From Streptomyces sp. XY006 (GTDB taxonomy: Bacteria > Actinomycetota > Actinomycetes > Streptomycetales > Streptomycetaceae), in contig NZ_NOKT01000032.1 of assembly GCF_002237655.1 (NCBI RefSeq), positions 1 to 64,000 on the forward strand: a DNA stretch of 64,000 nucleotides. The letters run 5' to 3'. The stretch's first letter is position 1; each line of letters opens with the position of its first letter. Position numbers and translations under genes: made by a program. This document shows, piece by piece, positions 8,319 to 15,998 of the stretch. The notes under the pieces were generated by a model. That model was not told the DNA's origin and made no database searches. It worked only from the letters and a program-made list of their open reading frames with translations.

Positions 8319-9764
8319 ATGTCCTCCTCGGCTCCCGCCAAGGTCCCCGCCCCTGAACAGCCGGGAGCCGGGCCCACGACCCTCGACCGCTTCTTCCGCA
8401 TCTCCGAGCGGGGCAGCACCGTGCCCCGCGAGATCCGCGGCGGTCTCGCCACCTTCTTCGCGATGGCCTACATCATCGTGCTGAACCCGATCATCCTCGG
8501 CAGCGCGAAGGACATGTACGGCCACCAGCTGGACAACGGACAGCTGGTCACCGCGACGGCCCTGACCGCGGCGCTCACCACGCTGCTCATGGGAGTCATC
8601 GGCAACGTCCCGATCGCGCTGGCCGCCGGTCTCGGCGTGAACTCGGTCGTCGCCCTGCAGCTCGCCCCGCGCATGTCCTGGCCGGACGCGATGGGCATGG
8701 TGGTGCTGGCCGGTTTCGTCGTGATGCTGCTGGTCGCCACGGGGCTGCGCGAGCGCGTGATGAACGCCGTGCCCTACGGGCTGCGCAAGGCCATCTCCAT
8801 CGGTATCGGCCTGTTCATCATGCTGATCGGGCTGGTCGACGCCGGCTTCGTCTCCCGGATCCCCGACGTCGCCCAGACCACCGTCCCGCTGCAGCTCGGC
8901 GGCGACGGGCATCTGAACGGCTGGCCCGTGTTGGTCTTCGTGCTGGGTGTCCTGCTGACCATGGCCCTGATCGTGCGCAGGGTCTCGGGCGCGATCCTGA
9001 TCTCGATCGTCGCCATGACGGTCGTCGCGATGGTCATCGACGCGGTCGCCAAGGTGCCGAGCTGGGGTCTGACCGCGCCCAAGTGGCCGGGCAACCCGGT
9101 CGCCAGTCCGGACTTCGGGCTGGTCGGGCAGGTCAGCCTGTTCGGCGGCTTCGAGAAGGTCGGCGTGCTGACCGGGGTGCTGTTCGTCTTCACCGTGCTG
9201 CTGTCGTGCTTCTTCGACGCGATGGGCACGATCATGGGCGTCTCCGACGAGGCGAAGCTGACCGACGGCGAGGGCCAGATGCCCGGCATCAACAAGGTGC
9301 TGTTCGTCGACGGCCTCGCGGTCGCCGCCGGCGGTGCCAGCTCCTCCTCGGCGACCACGGCGTTCGTGGAGTCCACGGCGGGTGTGGGCGAGGGCGCCCG
9401 GACCGGTCTGGCGAACGTCGTCACCGGCTCTCTCTTCGCCGTCGCGCTGTTCCTGACCCCGGTCGCCACGATGGTCCCGTCCCAGGCGGCCACCCCCGCT
9501 CTGGTCGCGGTCGGCTTCCTGATCCTGGCCGGCTCGGTGAAGGAGATCGACTGGGCCGACTACACGATCGCGATCCCGGCGTTCGTGACGATGCTGATGA
9601 TGCCCTTCACCTACTCGATCACGAACGGCATCGGCATGGGCTTCATCACCTTCGTCGTGCTGCGGCTGGCGGCCGGGCGGGGCCGGGAGGTGCCGTCGGC
9701 GATGTACGCGGTGGCGGCGGTGTTCGCCTTCTACTACCTGATGCCGGCGCTGGGTCTGACCTGA
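8319..9764 (+). CDS. NCS2 family purine/pyrimidine permease, 481 aa
   Basis: Polytopic membrane protein (about 12-14 hydrophobic segments) of the nucleobase:cation symporter-2 group, AzgA-like subfamily. Diagnostic stretches include RGGLATFFAMAYIIVLNP near residues 34-55, ALAAGLGVNSVVAL, and the conserved GASSSSATTAFVES (about 341-354), the AzgA/PbuG-type substrate motif. It likely imports hypoxanthine, guanine or xanthine with protons. AGGAA lies 11 nt before the ATG. The last 31 bp overlap the end of a convergent ribbon-helix-helix gene, so the two transcripts must be complementary at their 3' ends. Confidence 0.93.
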   Translation: MSSSAPAKVPAPEQPGAGPTTLDRFFRISERGSTVPREIRGGLATFFAMAYIIVLNPIILGSAKDMYGHQLDNGQLVTATALTAALTTLLMGVIGNVPIALAAGLGVNSVVALQLAPRMSWPDAMGMVVLAGFVVMLLVATGLRERVMNAVPYGLRKAISIGIGLFIMLIGLVDAGFVSRIPDVAQTTVPLQLGGDGHLNGWPVLVFVLGVLLTMALIVRRVSGAILISIVAMTVVAMVIDAVAKVPSWGLTAPKWPGNPVASPDFGLVGQVSLFGGFEKVGVLTGVLFVFTVLLSCFFDAMGTIMGVSDEAKLTDGEGQMPGINKVLFVDGLAVAAGGASSSSATTAFVESTAGVGEGARTGLANVVTGSLFAVALFLTPVATMVPSQAATPALVAVGFLILAGSVKEIDWADYTIAIPAFVTMLMMPFTYSITNGIGMGFITFVVLRLAAGRGREVPSAMYAVAAVFAFYYLMPALGLT

Positions 9765-9967
9765 TCCTCGTCCTCGGAGCCGGGTGAGCCGTAGAACCTC
9801 TCCGTCTCCTCGACGGCGGCCTGGAACCGCTGGTCGAAGTCATCTCGAATGAGCGTCCGGACGACATAGTCCTGGACGCTCATTCCTCGTTTGGCGGCAT
9901 GGTGCCGGAGCCGTTCGAGCAGGTCGTGGTCTATTCGCAGGCTGAGCACGCTGGTCCCCATGACCAT
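9734..9967 (-). CDS. ribbon-helix-helix DNA-binding protein (antitoxin-like), 77 aa
   Basis: Short protein with the CopG/Arc-like fold signature: a beta-strand TSVLSLRIDHDLLERLRHHA followed by AKRGMSVQDYVVRTLIRDDF, where the G-S turn separates two helices (residues 3-45). The C-terminal 30 residues are charged and probably disordered. Such proteins are usually antitoxins or small autorepressors, but no toxin gene adjoins it: upstream is a 150-bp gap and downstream is the convergent permease, whose last 31 bp it overlaps. Start is ATG 9967 or 9961; no good ribosome site is visible. A near-perfect 18-bp palindrome at 10015-10032 lies upstream and is a natural autoregulatory site. Confidence 0.8.
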   Translation of the reverse strand: MVMGTSVLSLRIDHDLLERLRHHAAKRGMSVQDYVVRTLIRDDFDQRFQAAVEETERFYGSPGSEDEDQVRPSAGIR

Positions 9968-10014
9968 GAGGGTCGCGGCACCGTTCGGTGCGGTGTGTCA
10001 CGTTCCCCTCCGGG

Positions 10015-10032
10015 ATCACCCATATGAGTGAT
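10015..10032. promoter_or_regulatory. 18-bp palindrome upstream of the ribbon-helix-helix gene
   Basis: ATCACCCATATGAGTGAT is a palindrome with 16 of 18 positions symmetric, centred on CATATG. It lies about 48 bp upstream of the ribbon-helix-helix start and about 85 bp upstream of the divergent MarR gene. Ribbon-helix-helix repressors bind such short symmetric sites, so autoregulation is the simplest reading (inference). Confidence 0.5.
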
Positions 10033-10083
10033 GTCACGGTTCAGTGGCGGGCGTCACGGGCCTTCCGTGTGTTCCCGGTGGTA

Positions 10084-10111
10084 TTTAGCGAGAGTAATGA
10101 GTTACGCTAAA
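10084..10111. promoter_or_regulatory. Candidate MarR operator overlapping the marR start region
   Basis: TTTAGCG (10084-10090) and CGCTAAA (10105-10111) are perfect inverted arms 14 bp apart, and 10 of 14 half-site positions are symmetric. The right arm ends only 4 bp before the ATG of the MarR gene, so protein bound here would block both promoter and ribosome access. The AT-rich sequence stands out against its surroundings. Autoregulation and control of the downstream MFS gene is inferred. Confidence 0.65.
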
Positions 10112-10115
10112 GAAC

Positions 10116-10553
10116 ATGCCGGACCTCAGCCATGGCGACGACGCAGCCGCCGTGAACTCCCTCCGCTCCGCCGTGATGCGGCTCTCCCGCCGTCTCAAGC
10201 ACCAGCGGGTCGACGAGTCGCTCAGCCCCACCGAGATGTCGGTGCTGGGCACCCTGTCCCTGTGCGGCAGGGCCACACCGGGCGAGCTCGCCCGCAAGGA
10301 GCACGTCCAGCCGCCGTCGATGACCCGCATCGTGGCGCTGCTGGAGGCCAAGGGACTGGTCCGTCTGGAGCCGCACCCCGAGGACCGGCGCCAGAAGGTC
10401 GTGACGCGGACCGAGCAGGCCGAGGCGATGCTCGAGGAGAGCCGCGCCAAGCGGAACGCGTTCCTGGCCACGCTGGCCGAGAACCTCGACGAGGACGAGT
10501 GGGCGAAACTGCGTGCCGCCGCCCCCGTGCTGGAGAAGCTCGCGCACCTGTAA
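10116..10553 (+). CDS. MarR family transcriptional regulator, 145 aa
   Basis: Winged-helix regulator of normal MarR length. The helix-turn-helix is RATPGELARKEHVQPPSMTR (about residues 52-71), followed by the recognition helix and the wing with the signature DRRQK (about 89-93). N- and C-terminal helices form the expected dimer interface. A palindrome overlaps the region just upstream of the ATG. An MFS exporter gene starts 27 bp downstream, the classic regulator/efflux arrangement, so MarR probably represses both genes until a ligand binds. The ligand is unknown. Confidence 0.92.
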   Translation: MPDLSHGDDAAAVNSLRSAVMRLSRRLKHQRVDESLSPTEMSVLGTLSLCGRATPGELARKEHVQPPSMTRIVALLEAKGLVRLEPHPEDRRQKVVTRTEQAEAMLEESRAKRNAFLATLAENLDEDEWAKLRAAAPVLEKLAHL

Positions 10554-10580
10554 GCCGTATGCACCAAGGAGGCGAACCCT

Positions 10581-11963
10581 TTGAGTTCGGGACCCGGAAC
10601 AGCTTCCGCCCCCGCACCTGAACCCCACGACTCCCCGCCCGCCCCCGCGACACCCGCCTCCGGCGACCGCGCCGTCCGCAAGTCCTCGATGTTCTCCTCC
10701 CTGAAGGTGCGGAACTACCGCCTGTTCTTCATGGGGCAGGTCGTCTCCAACATCGGCACGTGGATGCAGCGCATCGCCCAGGACTGGCTGGTGCTCAGCC
10801 TCACCGGCTCCTCCGCCGCCGTCGGCATAACGACCGCCCTGCAGTTCCTGCCGATGCTCCTGTTCGGCCTCTACGGCGGTGTTCTCGTCGACCGGCTGCG
10901 CAAGCGGCCCACGCTGCTTGTGACGCAGTCGGCGATGGCGCTCACGGCGATCGCCCTGGCCGTCCTCACGCTCACCGGGCACGTCCAGGTGTGGCACGTG
11001 TACGTCGCCGCCTTCGCGGTCGGCCTCGCCACCGTCGTCGACAACCCGGCCCGCCAGTCCTTCGTCTCCGAGCTGGTCGGCCCGGGCCAGCTGCAGAACG
11101 CCGTCAGCCTCAACTCGGCGAACTTCCAGTCGGCCCGCCTGGTCGGCCCCGCCGTCGCGGGCCTGCTGATCACCGGCGTCGGCACCGGCTACGCCTTCCT
11201 CTTCAACGGCCTGTCCTTCATCGCGCCGCTGACGGGGCTGCTGCTGATGCGCGCCCGCGAGCTGCACGCCGTCGAGCGCGCCCCGCGGGGCAAGGGGCAG
11301 CTGCGCGAGGGCGTCCGCTACGTCACCGGCCGGCCGGAGCTGATCTGGCCGATCGTCCTGGTCGGCTTCGTGGGCACGTTCGCCTTCAACTTCCCCGTCT
11401 ACCTCTCGGCCTTCGCGGACGACGTCTTCCACGCGGGGGCCGGCGCCTACTCCCTGTTCAACACGCTGATGGCGGTCGGCTCGGTCGCGGGCGCGCTGCT
11501 CGCCGCGCGGCGGGGCACGGCCCGGCTGCGGCTGCTCATCGTGGCGGCGGCGGCCTTCGGCGCCCTGGAGATCCTGGCCGCGACCACCCCCACCCTGTGG
11601 ATGTTCGCCCTGCTCATGATCCCGCTGGGCCTGTTCGGCATGACCGTCAACGTCACGACGAACACCAGCATCCAGATGTCCACCGACCCGGCCATGCGCG
11701 GCCGTGTCATGGCCCTCTACATGATGGTCTTCCTCGGCGGCTCCCCGGTCGGCGCCCCGATCGTCGGGTGGATCACCGACACCTACGGCGCGCGCGTCGG
11801 CCTCGCGGCGGGCGGCGCGGTGGCGGTGGCGGCCGCGGCCGCGATCGGCCTGATCCTGGCCCGCGTCGGCAACCTCCGCCTCTCGGTCGGCTGGCACCGC
11901 GGGCACCCCCGCGTGCGCTTCGTCCCCCGGGACCGCACGGAGGAGCTGGCTCCGGCGGCGTGA
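10581..11963 (+). CDS. MFS transporter (multidrug efflux type, MFS_3-like), 460 aa
   Basis: Twelve-helix major facilitator with a disordered Pro/Ala-rich N-terminus (first 35 residues). The first loops contain FFMGQVVSNIGTWMQRIAQDW, typical of the enterobactin-exporter/DUF894 (MFS_3) subgroup, and RLRKRPTLL stands in the cytosolic loop between helices 2 and 3. The start is a rare TTG at 10581: AAGGAGG (10566-10572) lies 8 nt upstream, and no ATG or GTG in the first codons fits better. It is cotranscribed with the MarR gene and is probably an exporter whose inducer is recognised by that regulator. Confidence 0.9.
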   Translation: MSSGPGTASAPAPEPHDSPPAPATPASGDRAVRKSSMFSSLKVRNYRLFFMGQVVSNIGTWMQRIAQDWLVLSLTGSSAAVGITTALQFLPMLLFGLYGGVLVDRLRKRPTLLVTQSAMALTAIALAVLTLTGHVQVWHVYVAAFAVGLATVVDNPARQSFVSELVGPGQLQNAVSLNSANFQSARLVGPAVAGLLITGVGTGYAFLFNGLSFIAPLTGLLLMRARELHAVERAPRGKGQLREGVRYVTGRPELIWPIVLVGFVGTFAFNFPVYLSAFADDVFHAGAGAYSLFNTLMAVGSVAGALLAARRGTARLRLLIVAAAAFGALEILAATTPTLWMFALLMIPLGLFGMTVNVTTNTSIQMSTDPAMRGRVMALYMMVFLGGSPVGAPIVGWITDTYGARVGLAAGGAVAVAAAAAIGLILARVGNLRLSVGWHRGHPRVRFVPRDRTEELAPAA

Positions 11964-11970
11964 GGGGGGT

Positions 11971-12558
11971 TCAGTCCCGGGGGAACTCGTCGGTGGACAG
12001 GACGAGGCCGACCACGGTGCCGGTCAGGTCGACCTCGTCTCCGAAGGGCACCTTCGTCTCGGTCGCGTAGTCACCTTTGTGGGGCCGTGTATAGACATGG
12101 CAGATGCCCGTGTACGGGTCGGCGACGAGGTACACGGGCACTCCCGCCTGGGCATAGGCCGCCTTCTTGGGGCCGTAGTCGTTTCCGGCGGTGTCCTTGG
12201 AGATGACCTCGGCGACGAACTCGACGTCCTGGTAGCGCCAACGTCCGTTGCGGTCCTTCACCGAGCGGTCCCTGAAAGCCGCCACGTCGCAGGCGAAGCC
12301 GTTCAGGCGTCCGGGAAAGTCGACCCGTACGTCCGAGGCCAGTCGCTGCAGCGGGTACGTGGCGCGCATCTGTTCCAGGATGCCGAAGATGATCTCGAAG
12401 TGCGTCTGGCGCTGCGGTGACATGAAGATGTTCCCCCCGACGACCTCCACCTTGGTGCCTTCGGGGATCGGCATCTTCTCGAGCCACTCGAACATGACGT
12501 CCAGAGTCAGCTCGCCGCTTTCCTCGGCCATCTCGATCCTGTCGTCAAGGACGGTCAT
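11971..12558 (-). CDS. Uma2 family (DUF820) putative restriction-type endonuclease, 195 aa
   Basis: The fold family is PD-(D/E)XK. The core is visible as FACDVAAF (Asp91) and VEFVAEVISKDT (Glu117), followed by DYGPKKAAYAQAGVPVYLVAD, the conserved K...Y..AGV.YwlvD segment of Uma2 proteins. ATG 12558 is the start of the conserved region; no strong ribosome site is seen. Streptomyces genomes carry many paralogues whose role is unresolved, possibly DNA repair or defence. It ends 7 bp from the convergent MFS gene. Confidence 0.88.
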   Translation of the reverse strand: MTVLDDRIEMAEESGELTLDVMFEWLEKMPIPEGTKVEVVGGNIFMSPQRQTHFEIIFGILEQMRATYPLQRLASDVRVDFPGRLNGFACDVAAFRDRSVKDRNGRWRYQDVEFVAEVISKDTAGNDYGPKKAAYAQAGVPVYLVADPYTGICHVYTRPHKGDYATETKVPFGDEVDLTGTVVGLVLSTDEFPRD

Positions 12559-12672
12559 CGTGGCGCTCCTCCCCGGCCGCACCCGACGATGGATACGGCC
12601 GCGCAGTACAACGATACGCACGGCGACCAGGGCATGCCGGACCGTCGCGACGGGGGCGGGCAGACTGGTGCC

Positions 12673-13245
12673 ATGAGACTCTTCGCCGCCGTTCTGCCCC
12701 CCGACGAGGTGTGCCGTGAGCTGGGGTCCGTGGTCGACGAGCTGCGCGCGCTGCCCGGGGCCGACGGGATGCGGTGGACCGGGCGGCCCGGGTGGCACTT
12801 CACGCTCGCCTTCTACGGCGAGGTCGACGACGCCCTCGTGCCCGGGCTGTCGGCGCGCCTGGAGCGGGCCGCCCACCGGACCGCGCCCTTCGCGCTGGCC
12901 GTGCGCGGCGGCGGGCAGTTCGGGCACGGCAAGGCGCTGTGGGCCGGGGCCGAGGGCGATGTGGCGACGCTGCGGCTGCTCGCCGAGCGGGCGGAGGCCG
13001 CGGCGCGCAAGGCGGGGGTGCCGATGAAGGAGCACCGGCGGTACACGGCCCACCTGACCGTGGCCCGCAGCCGGGAGACCCGGGACGTGCGGCCGTACCT
13101 GGACGCCCTCGGGGGATTCACCGGCCGGACCTGGACCGTGGACGCGCTGGCGCTGGTGCGGAGCAACCTGCCGGTGTCGGGGGTGCCGGGCGAGCAGCCC
13201 CGGTACGAGGCGGTCGGGCGCTGGGCACTCGGGGGTGCCGGTTAG
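12673..13245 (+). CDS. thpR: RNA 2',3'-cyclic phosphodiesterase (ThpR/LigT), 190 aa
   Basis: Member of the 2H phosphoesterase superfamily. Both catalytic HxT/S motifs are present: WHFTLAFYG (His42, Thr44) and HLTVAR (His127, Thr129). Length and spacing match bacterial ThpR, which opens 2',3'-cyclic phosphates of RNA ends and can join tRNA half-molecules in vitro. The start MRLFAAVLPP is the family N-terminus; ATG 12673 has only a weak ribosome site (GGGGGCGGGCAG). It is divergent from the Uma2 gene, and a tiny membrane peptide gene follows 10 bp downstream. Confidence 0.92.
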   Translation: MRLFAAVLPPDEVCRELGSVVDELRALPGADGMRWTGRPGWHFTLAFYGEVDDALVPGLSARLERAAHRTAPFALAVRGGGQFGHGKALWAGAEGDVATLRLLAERAEAAARKAGVPMKEHRRYTAHLTVARSRETRDVRPYLDALGGFTGRTWTVDALALVRSNLPVSGVPGEQPRYEAVGRWALGGAG

Positions 13246-13255
13246 GCTCGGTGCC

Positions 13256-13345
13256 GTGGACCCGAAAACCCGCAACCGGATCATGGCCGGTGTGCTCGTG
13301 CTGATGTTCCTCGTCGTCGCCCTGGCTTCCGTGCTGGGGAAGTAG
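13256..13345 (+). CDS. 29-aa single-pass membrane peptide
   Basis: GTG at 13256 opens a 29-codon frame that reads a short polar start (MDPKTRNRI), one hydrophobic helix (about residues 10-26) and LGK at the end, then TAG. It begins 10 bp after the phosphodiesterase gene and ends just before a strong terminator hairpin, which places it as the last gene of that transcript. I believe similar peptides occur at this locus in other Streptomyces, but that is recollection. The upstream sequence has no clear Shine-Dalgarno site. Confidence 0.55.
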   Translation: MDPKTRNRIMAGVLVLMFLVVALASVLGK

Positions 13346-13349
13346 GGCT

Positions 13350-13400
13350 GCGGGGCCGGTCGCGCCCACGCGGCGGAGCCGCACGCCGGACCGGCCCCGC
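13350..13400. terminator. Bidirectional terminator hairpin
   Basis: GCGGGGCCGGTC (13350-13361) pairs perfectly with GACCGGCCCCGC (13389-13400), and an inner stem GCGGC/GCCGC fills the loop. It lies between the convergent peptide gene (stop 13345) and the aldo/keto reductase gene (stop 13414) and can end both transcripts. No T-tract is present, as usual in actinobacteria. Confidence 0.8.
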
Positions 13401-13413
13401 GTCCCTGACGGGG

Positions 13414-14406
13414 CTACCAGGCGAAGGCCTCCGGGCTCGGGCCCGGGCCCGGGAAGATCTCGTCCAGGCCGGTCAGCAGCTCCTCGGACAGCTCCAGCTC
13501 GGCCGCGCGGACCGCGGAGGCGAGCTGCTCGGCGGTGCGCGGGCCGACGATCGGGCCGGTCACGCCGGGGCGGGTGAGCAGCCAGGCCAGGGCGGCCTCG
13601 CCGGGCTCGACGCCGTGCTTGTCGAGCAGGTCCTCGTAGGACTGGATCCGCGCCCGGGTGGCGGGGTCGTTGAGGGCGTCGGCCGCGCGGCCGGAGGCGC
13701 GGCGCCCGCCCTCGACCTCCTTCTTCAGGACGCCGCCCAGCAGGCCGCCGTGCAGCGGCGACCACGGGATGACCCCGAGCCCGTACTCCTGCGCGGCCGG
13801 GATGACCTCCATCTCGGCGCGGCGCTCGGCGAGGTTGTACAGGCACTGCTCGCTGACCAGCCCGATGGTCCCGCCGCGCCGGGCGGCGATCTCGTTGGCC
13901 TGGGCGATCTTGTAGCCGGGGAAGTTCGACGACCCGACGTAGAGGATCTTGCCCTGCTGGACCAGGACGTCGATCGCCTGCCAGATCTCCTCGAACGGGG
14001 TGTCCCGGTCGATGTGGTGGAACTGGTAGACGTCGATGTGGTCGGTCTGCAGCCGCTTGAGGCTGGCGTCGACGGCCCGGCGGATGTTGACGGCGGAGAG
14101 CTTGTCGTGGTTCGGCCAGGCGGGGCCGTCGGCGCCCATGTTGCCGTAGACCTTCGTGGCGAGGACGACCTTGTCGCGCCGGCCCTCGCCCTTGGCGAAC
14201 CACGTGCCGATGATGCTTTCGGTACGGCCCTTGTTCTCGCCCCAGCCGTAGACGTTGGCGGTGTCGAAGAAGTTGATGCCCGCGTCCAGCGCCGCGTCCA
14301 TGATGGCGTGGCTGTCGGCCTCGTCGGTCTGCGGACCGAAGTTCATGGTGCCGAGGACGAGCCGGCTGACCTTGAGTCCCGTGCGTCCGAGCTGCGTGTA
14401 CTCCAT
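13414..14406 (-). CDS. aldo/keto reductase, 330 aa
   Basis: NAD(P)H-dependent (beta/alpha)8-barrel oxidoreductase. The catalytic tetrad is visible: Asp48 (NFFDTANVYG), Tyr53, Lys85 (VLATK) and a His near 130 (VYQFHH). The C-terminal NADP signature region (GPIVGPRTAEQL) is present. The protein resembles the YghZ/Tas-like subgroup. I chose ATG 14406, where the conserved MEYTQLGRTGLKVS begins; an upstream ATG (14484) would add an Arg-rich tail and swallow the operator at 14424-14441. That operator is of the MerR type, so expression is probably induced by an electrophile or oxidant. The substrate is unknown. Confidence 0.92.
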   Translation of the reverse strand: MEYTQLGRTGLKVSRLVLGTMNFGPQTDEADSHAIMDAALDAGINFFDTANVYGWGENKGRTESIIGTWFAKGEGRRDKVVLATKVYGNMGADGPAWPNHDKLSAVNIRRAVDASLKRLQTDHIDVYQFHHIDRDTPFEEIWQAIDVLVQQGKILYVGSSNFPGYKIAQANEIAARRGGTIGLVSEQCLYNLAERRAEMEVIPAAQEYGLGVIPWSPLHGGLLGGVLKKEVEGGRRASGRAADALNDPATRARIQSYEDLLDKHGVEPGEAALAWLLTRPGVTGPIVGPRTAEQLASAVRAAELELSEELLTGLDEIFPGPGPSPEAFAW

Positions 14407-14423
14407 GCCGACCAAGCCAACGT

Positions 14424-14441
14424 CTTGGAGTGCGCTCCAAG
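14424..14441. promoter_or_regulatory. MerR-family-like operator upstream of the aldo/keto reductase
   Basis: CTTGGAGTGCGCTCCAAG has perfect 7-bp arms around a 4-bp centre, 18 bp upstream of the start at 14406. The CTTGGAG/CTCCAAG symmetry and spacing resemble sites of MerR-type activators, which bind between -35 and -10 elements. A TTGC-type -35 overlaps the outer edge on the minus strand. No merR gene is adjacent, so the regulator would be encoded elsewhere. Confidence 0.65.
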
Positions 14442-14449
14442 CAAGCGCC

Positions 14450-14974
14450 CTAGGCGGGCGGGTCTTCCCCCGCGTTCTCCGCACGGCCGTACAGCTCCGG
14501 CTCGTTGACCTCCAGGTCGTTCACCAGCCGCAGGCAGGCGGTGACGGCACGGCCCACCGAGTGGTCCGCCACCTCCGCGTACTCGACCCGGAAGAGCAGG
14601 TGCGCGGCGCCGCCGACGGTGCCGATCCCCGTGGCGGCGCGCAGCAGGAAGGCGAGGGTGTGGGCCTTGTCGCGGGGGAGCGTGAGCGTGAGGGTGGTGA
14701 CGCGGAGGGGGCCGGCCGCCGCCGGCGGCTCGTCGCACAGCAGCGCGCGCAGGAGGTCCCTCGCCTCGCGCAGGAGTTCCTCGCCGGCGGGGGAGCGGTG
14801 GGCCGGGCCGATGAGCGGTCCGCCCCGGGGCGGCGGTTCCAGCAGGAGGCCCTCGGCCTCCAGACGGGCCCGGTTCCAGGAGGCCAGGCGGGTGACGCGG
14901 CAGTCGCCGGCGGCGCGGTCCGACCGCCCGGCCGCGCGCCGGGCCGGTTCCCCGGCGGTCGGGTCTGTCGCCAT
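14450..14974 (-). CDS. hypothetical protein, 174 aa
   Basis: I do not recognise this protein. The N-terminal 30 residues are Ala/Arg-rich and likely disordered; the body (about 30-160) is mixed alpha/beta with LTLTLPRDKAHTLAFLL and a terminal helix near LEVNEPELYGRAE. There is no signal peptide or membrane helix. Third-position GC bias on the minus strand supports it as coding. ATG 14974 has no strong ribosome site. It ends 9 bp downstream of the MerR-like operator. The gap 14975-15189 holds only two short hairpins. Confidence 0.6.
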   Translation of the reverse strand: MATDPTAGEPARRAAGRSDRAAGDCRVTRLASWNRARLEAEGLLLEPPPRGGPLIGPAHRSPAGEELLREARDLLRALLCDEPPAAAGPLRVTTLTLTLPRDKAHTLAFLLRAATGIGTVGGAAHLLFRVEYAEVADHSVGRAVTACLRLVNDLEVNEPELYGRAENAGEDPPA

Positions 14975-15189
14975 GGGGGGACCGTAGGGCGGGGACGGAA
15001 GGGACGTAACCGGGGCGGTGGGCAAACCCCACCTGGGGGTGAACGTCACCGCGCGTGGGGGCCCGAGCCGCGAGCCGGCAGGAGAGGAACGCGCACGCCA
15101 CCACGCCCGGACACCGCGCACCTGGTCGTGCCGGGCGAAGTAAGCCCCTGGCGGTATCCGCCCGTCTGCGGCTTTTTGTACGGGGAGTG

Positions 15190-15864
15190 TCAGCCCTTGT
15201 AGGGCTCGCCCAGGTCCCAACCCTGGTGCATCGCCTCGGCGAAGGCCGCCGCGATCTTGTGTTCGCCGCTCGCGTTGGGGTGGGTTCCGTCGTAGGTGTC
15301 GGCGGAGACGTCGTACGAGGGCGGGGTCGAGGCCAGGAGGATCGGGGAGGCCGGTTCGTCGAGGTCCGCGGCCGTCTTGGCGAGGAGCTCGTTGAAGCGG
15401 GCGACCTCGCCGGCGAAGGCCGCGTCGTCCCGGGCCCGGACGTTCGGCGTCACCGGCAGCCAGACCATGCGCACCCGCCGGTTCGCCGCGCGCGCCGCGG
15501 CCGTGAACGCCCGCACGTTGCCGGCGGTCTGCTCCGCGTTCGTGTAGAAGCCCAGGTCGATCAGGCCCAGGGAGACCAGCAGGACGTCCGCCCGGCACGA
15601 GCGCACGGCGTCGCCGATCAGCGGCGCCATGTGCTGCCAGCCCTCGCCCCAGCCGGCCAGGTGCGCCCGGGGGAAGTCCGGCTCGGCGTAGGCGTACGAC
15701 GTCGGGGCCCCGGCGAGCTTGTCGTAGAGCGTCTCGCGGGGGCCGACGAGCGTGCAGGGGCCGTCGTAGGTACGGCACAGGTGCTGCCACAGCCGGTAGC
15801 GCCACGTGTGTTCGCCCGCGCTTCCGATCGTCATGGAGTCACCGACGGGCATGAACCTGAGCAT
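15190..15864 (-). CDS. SGNH/GDSL-type hydrolase, 224 aa
   Basis: Cytoplasmic-looking SGNH esterase/lipase fold. Block I is MPVGDSMTIGSAG with Ser10 as nucleophile, the oxyanion Gly and Asn blocks are represented by SLGLIDLG and PVTPNVRARDD, and block V is YDGTHPNASGEHKIA with catalytic Asp and His three residues apart. No signal peptide is present, unlike the many secreted Streptomyces GDSL lipases, so the substrate is probably intracellular. ATG 15864 begins directly at the family N-terminus. It is transcribed away from the membrane-anchored protein gene at 15999. Confidence 0.9.
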   Translation of the reverse strand: MLRFMPVGDSMTIGSAGEHTWRYRLWQHLCRTYDGPCTLVGPRETLYDKLAGAPTSYAYAEPDFPRAHLAGWGEGWQHMAPLIGDAVRSCRADVLLVSLGLIDLGFYTNAEQTAGNVRAFTAAARAANRRVRMVWLPVTPNVRARDDAAFAGEVARFNELLAKTAADLDEPASPILLASTPPSYDVSADTYDGTHPNASGEHKIAAAFAEAMHQGWDLGEPYKG

Positions 15865-15998
15865 CCGCTCATCATGGACGATCAGTGCGCCGGACGGGGT
15901 GTGAGTCGGGCCACGCGCCCCGCCCGGCCCCGGCCCGGGAGGCCGGGCTCCCGGACGAGCGCCTGATGAACCGCCCGGCGGGATGGCAGGCTTGGGGC

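Noticed and set aside
9840-10037. 65-codon minus-strand frame with a good ribosome site, which could be a toxin partner
   Set aside because: It overlaps most of the ribbon-helix-helix gene in another frame and has no toxin-like features.
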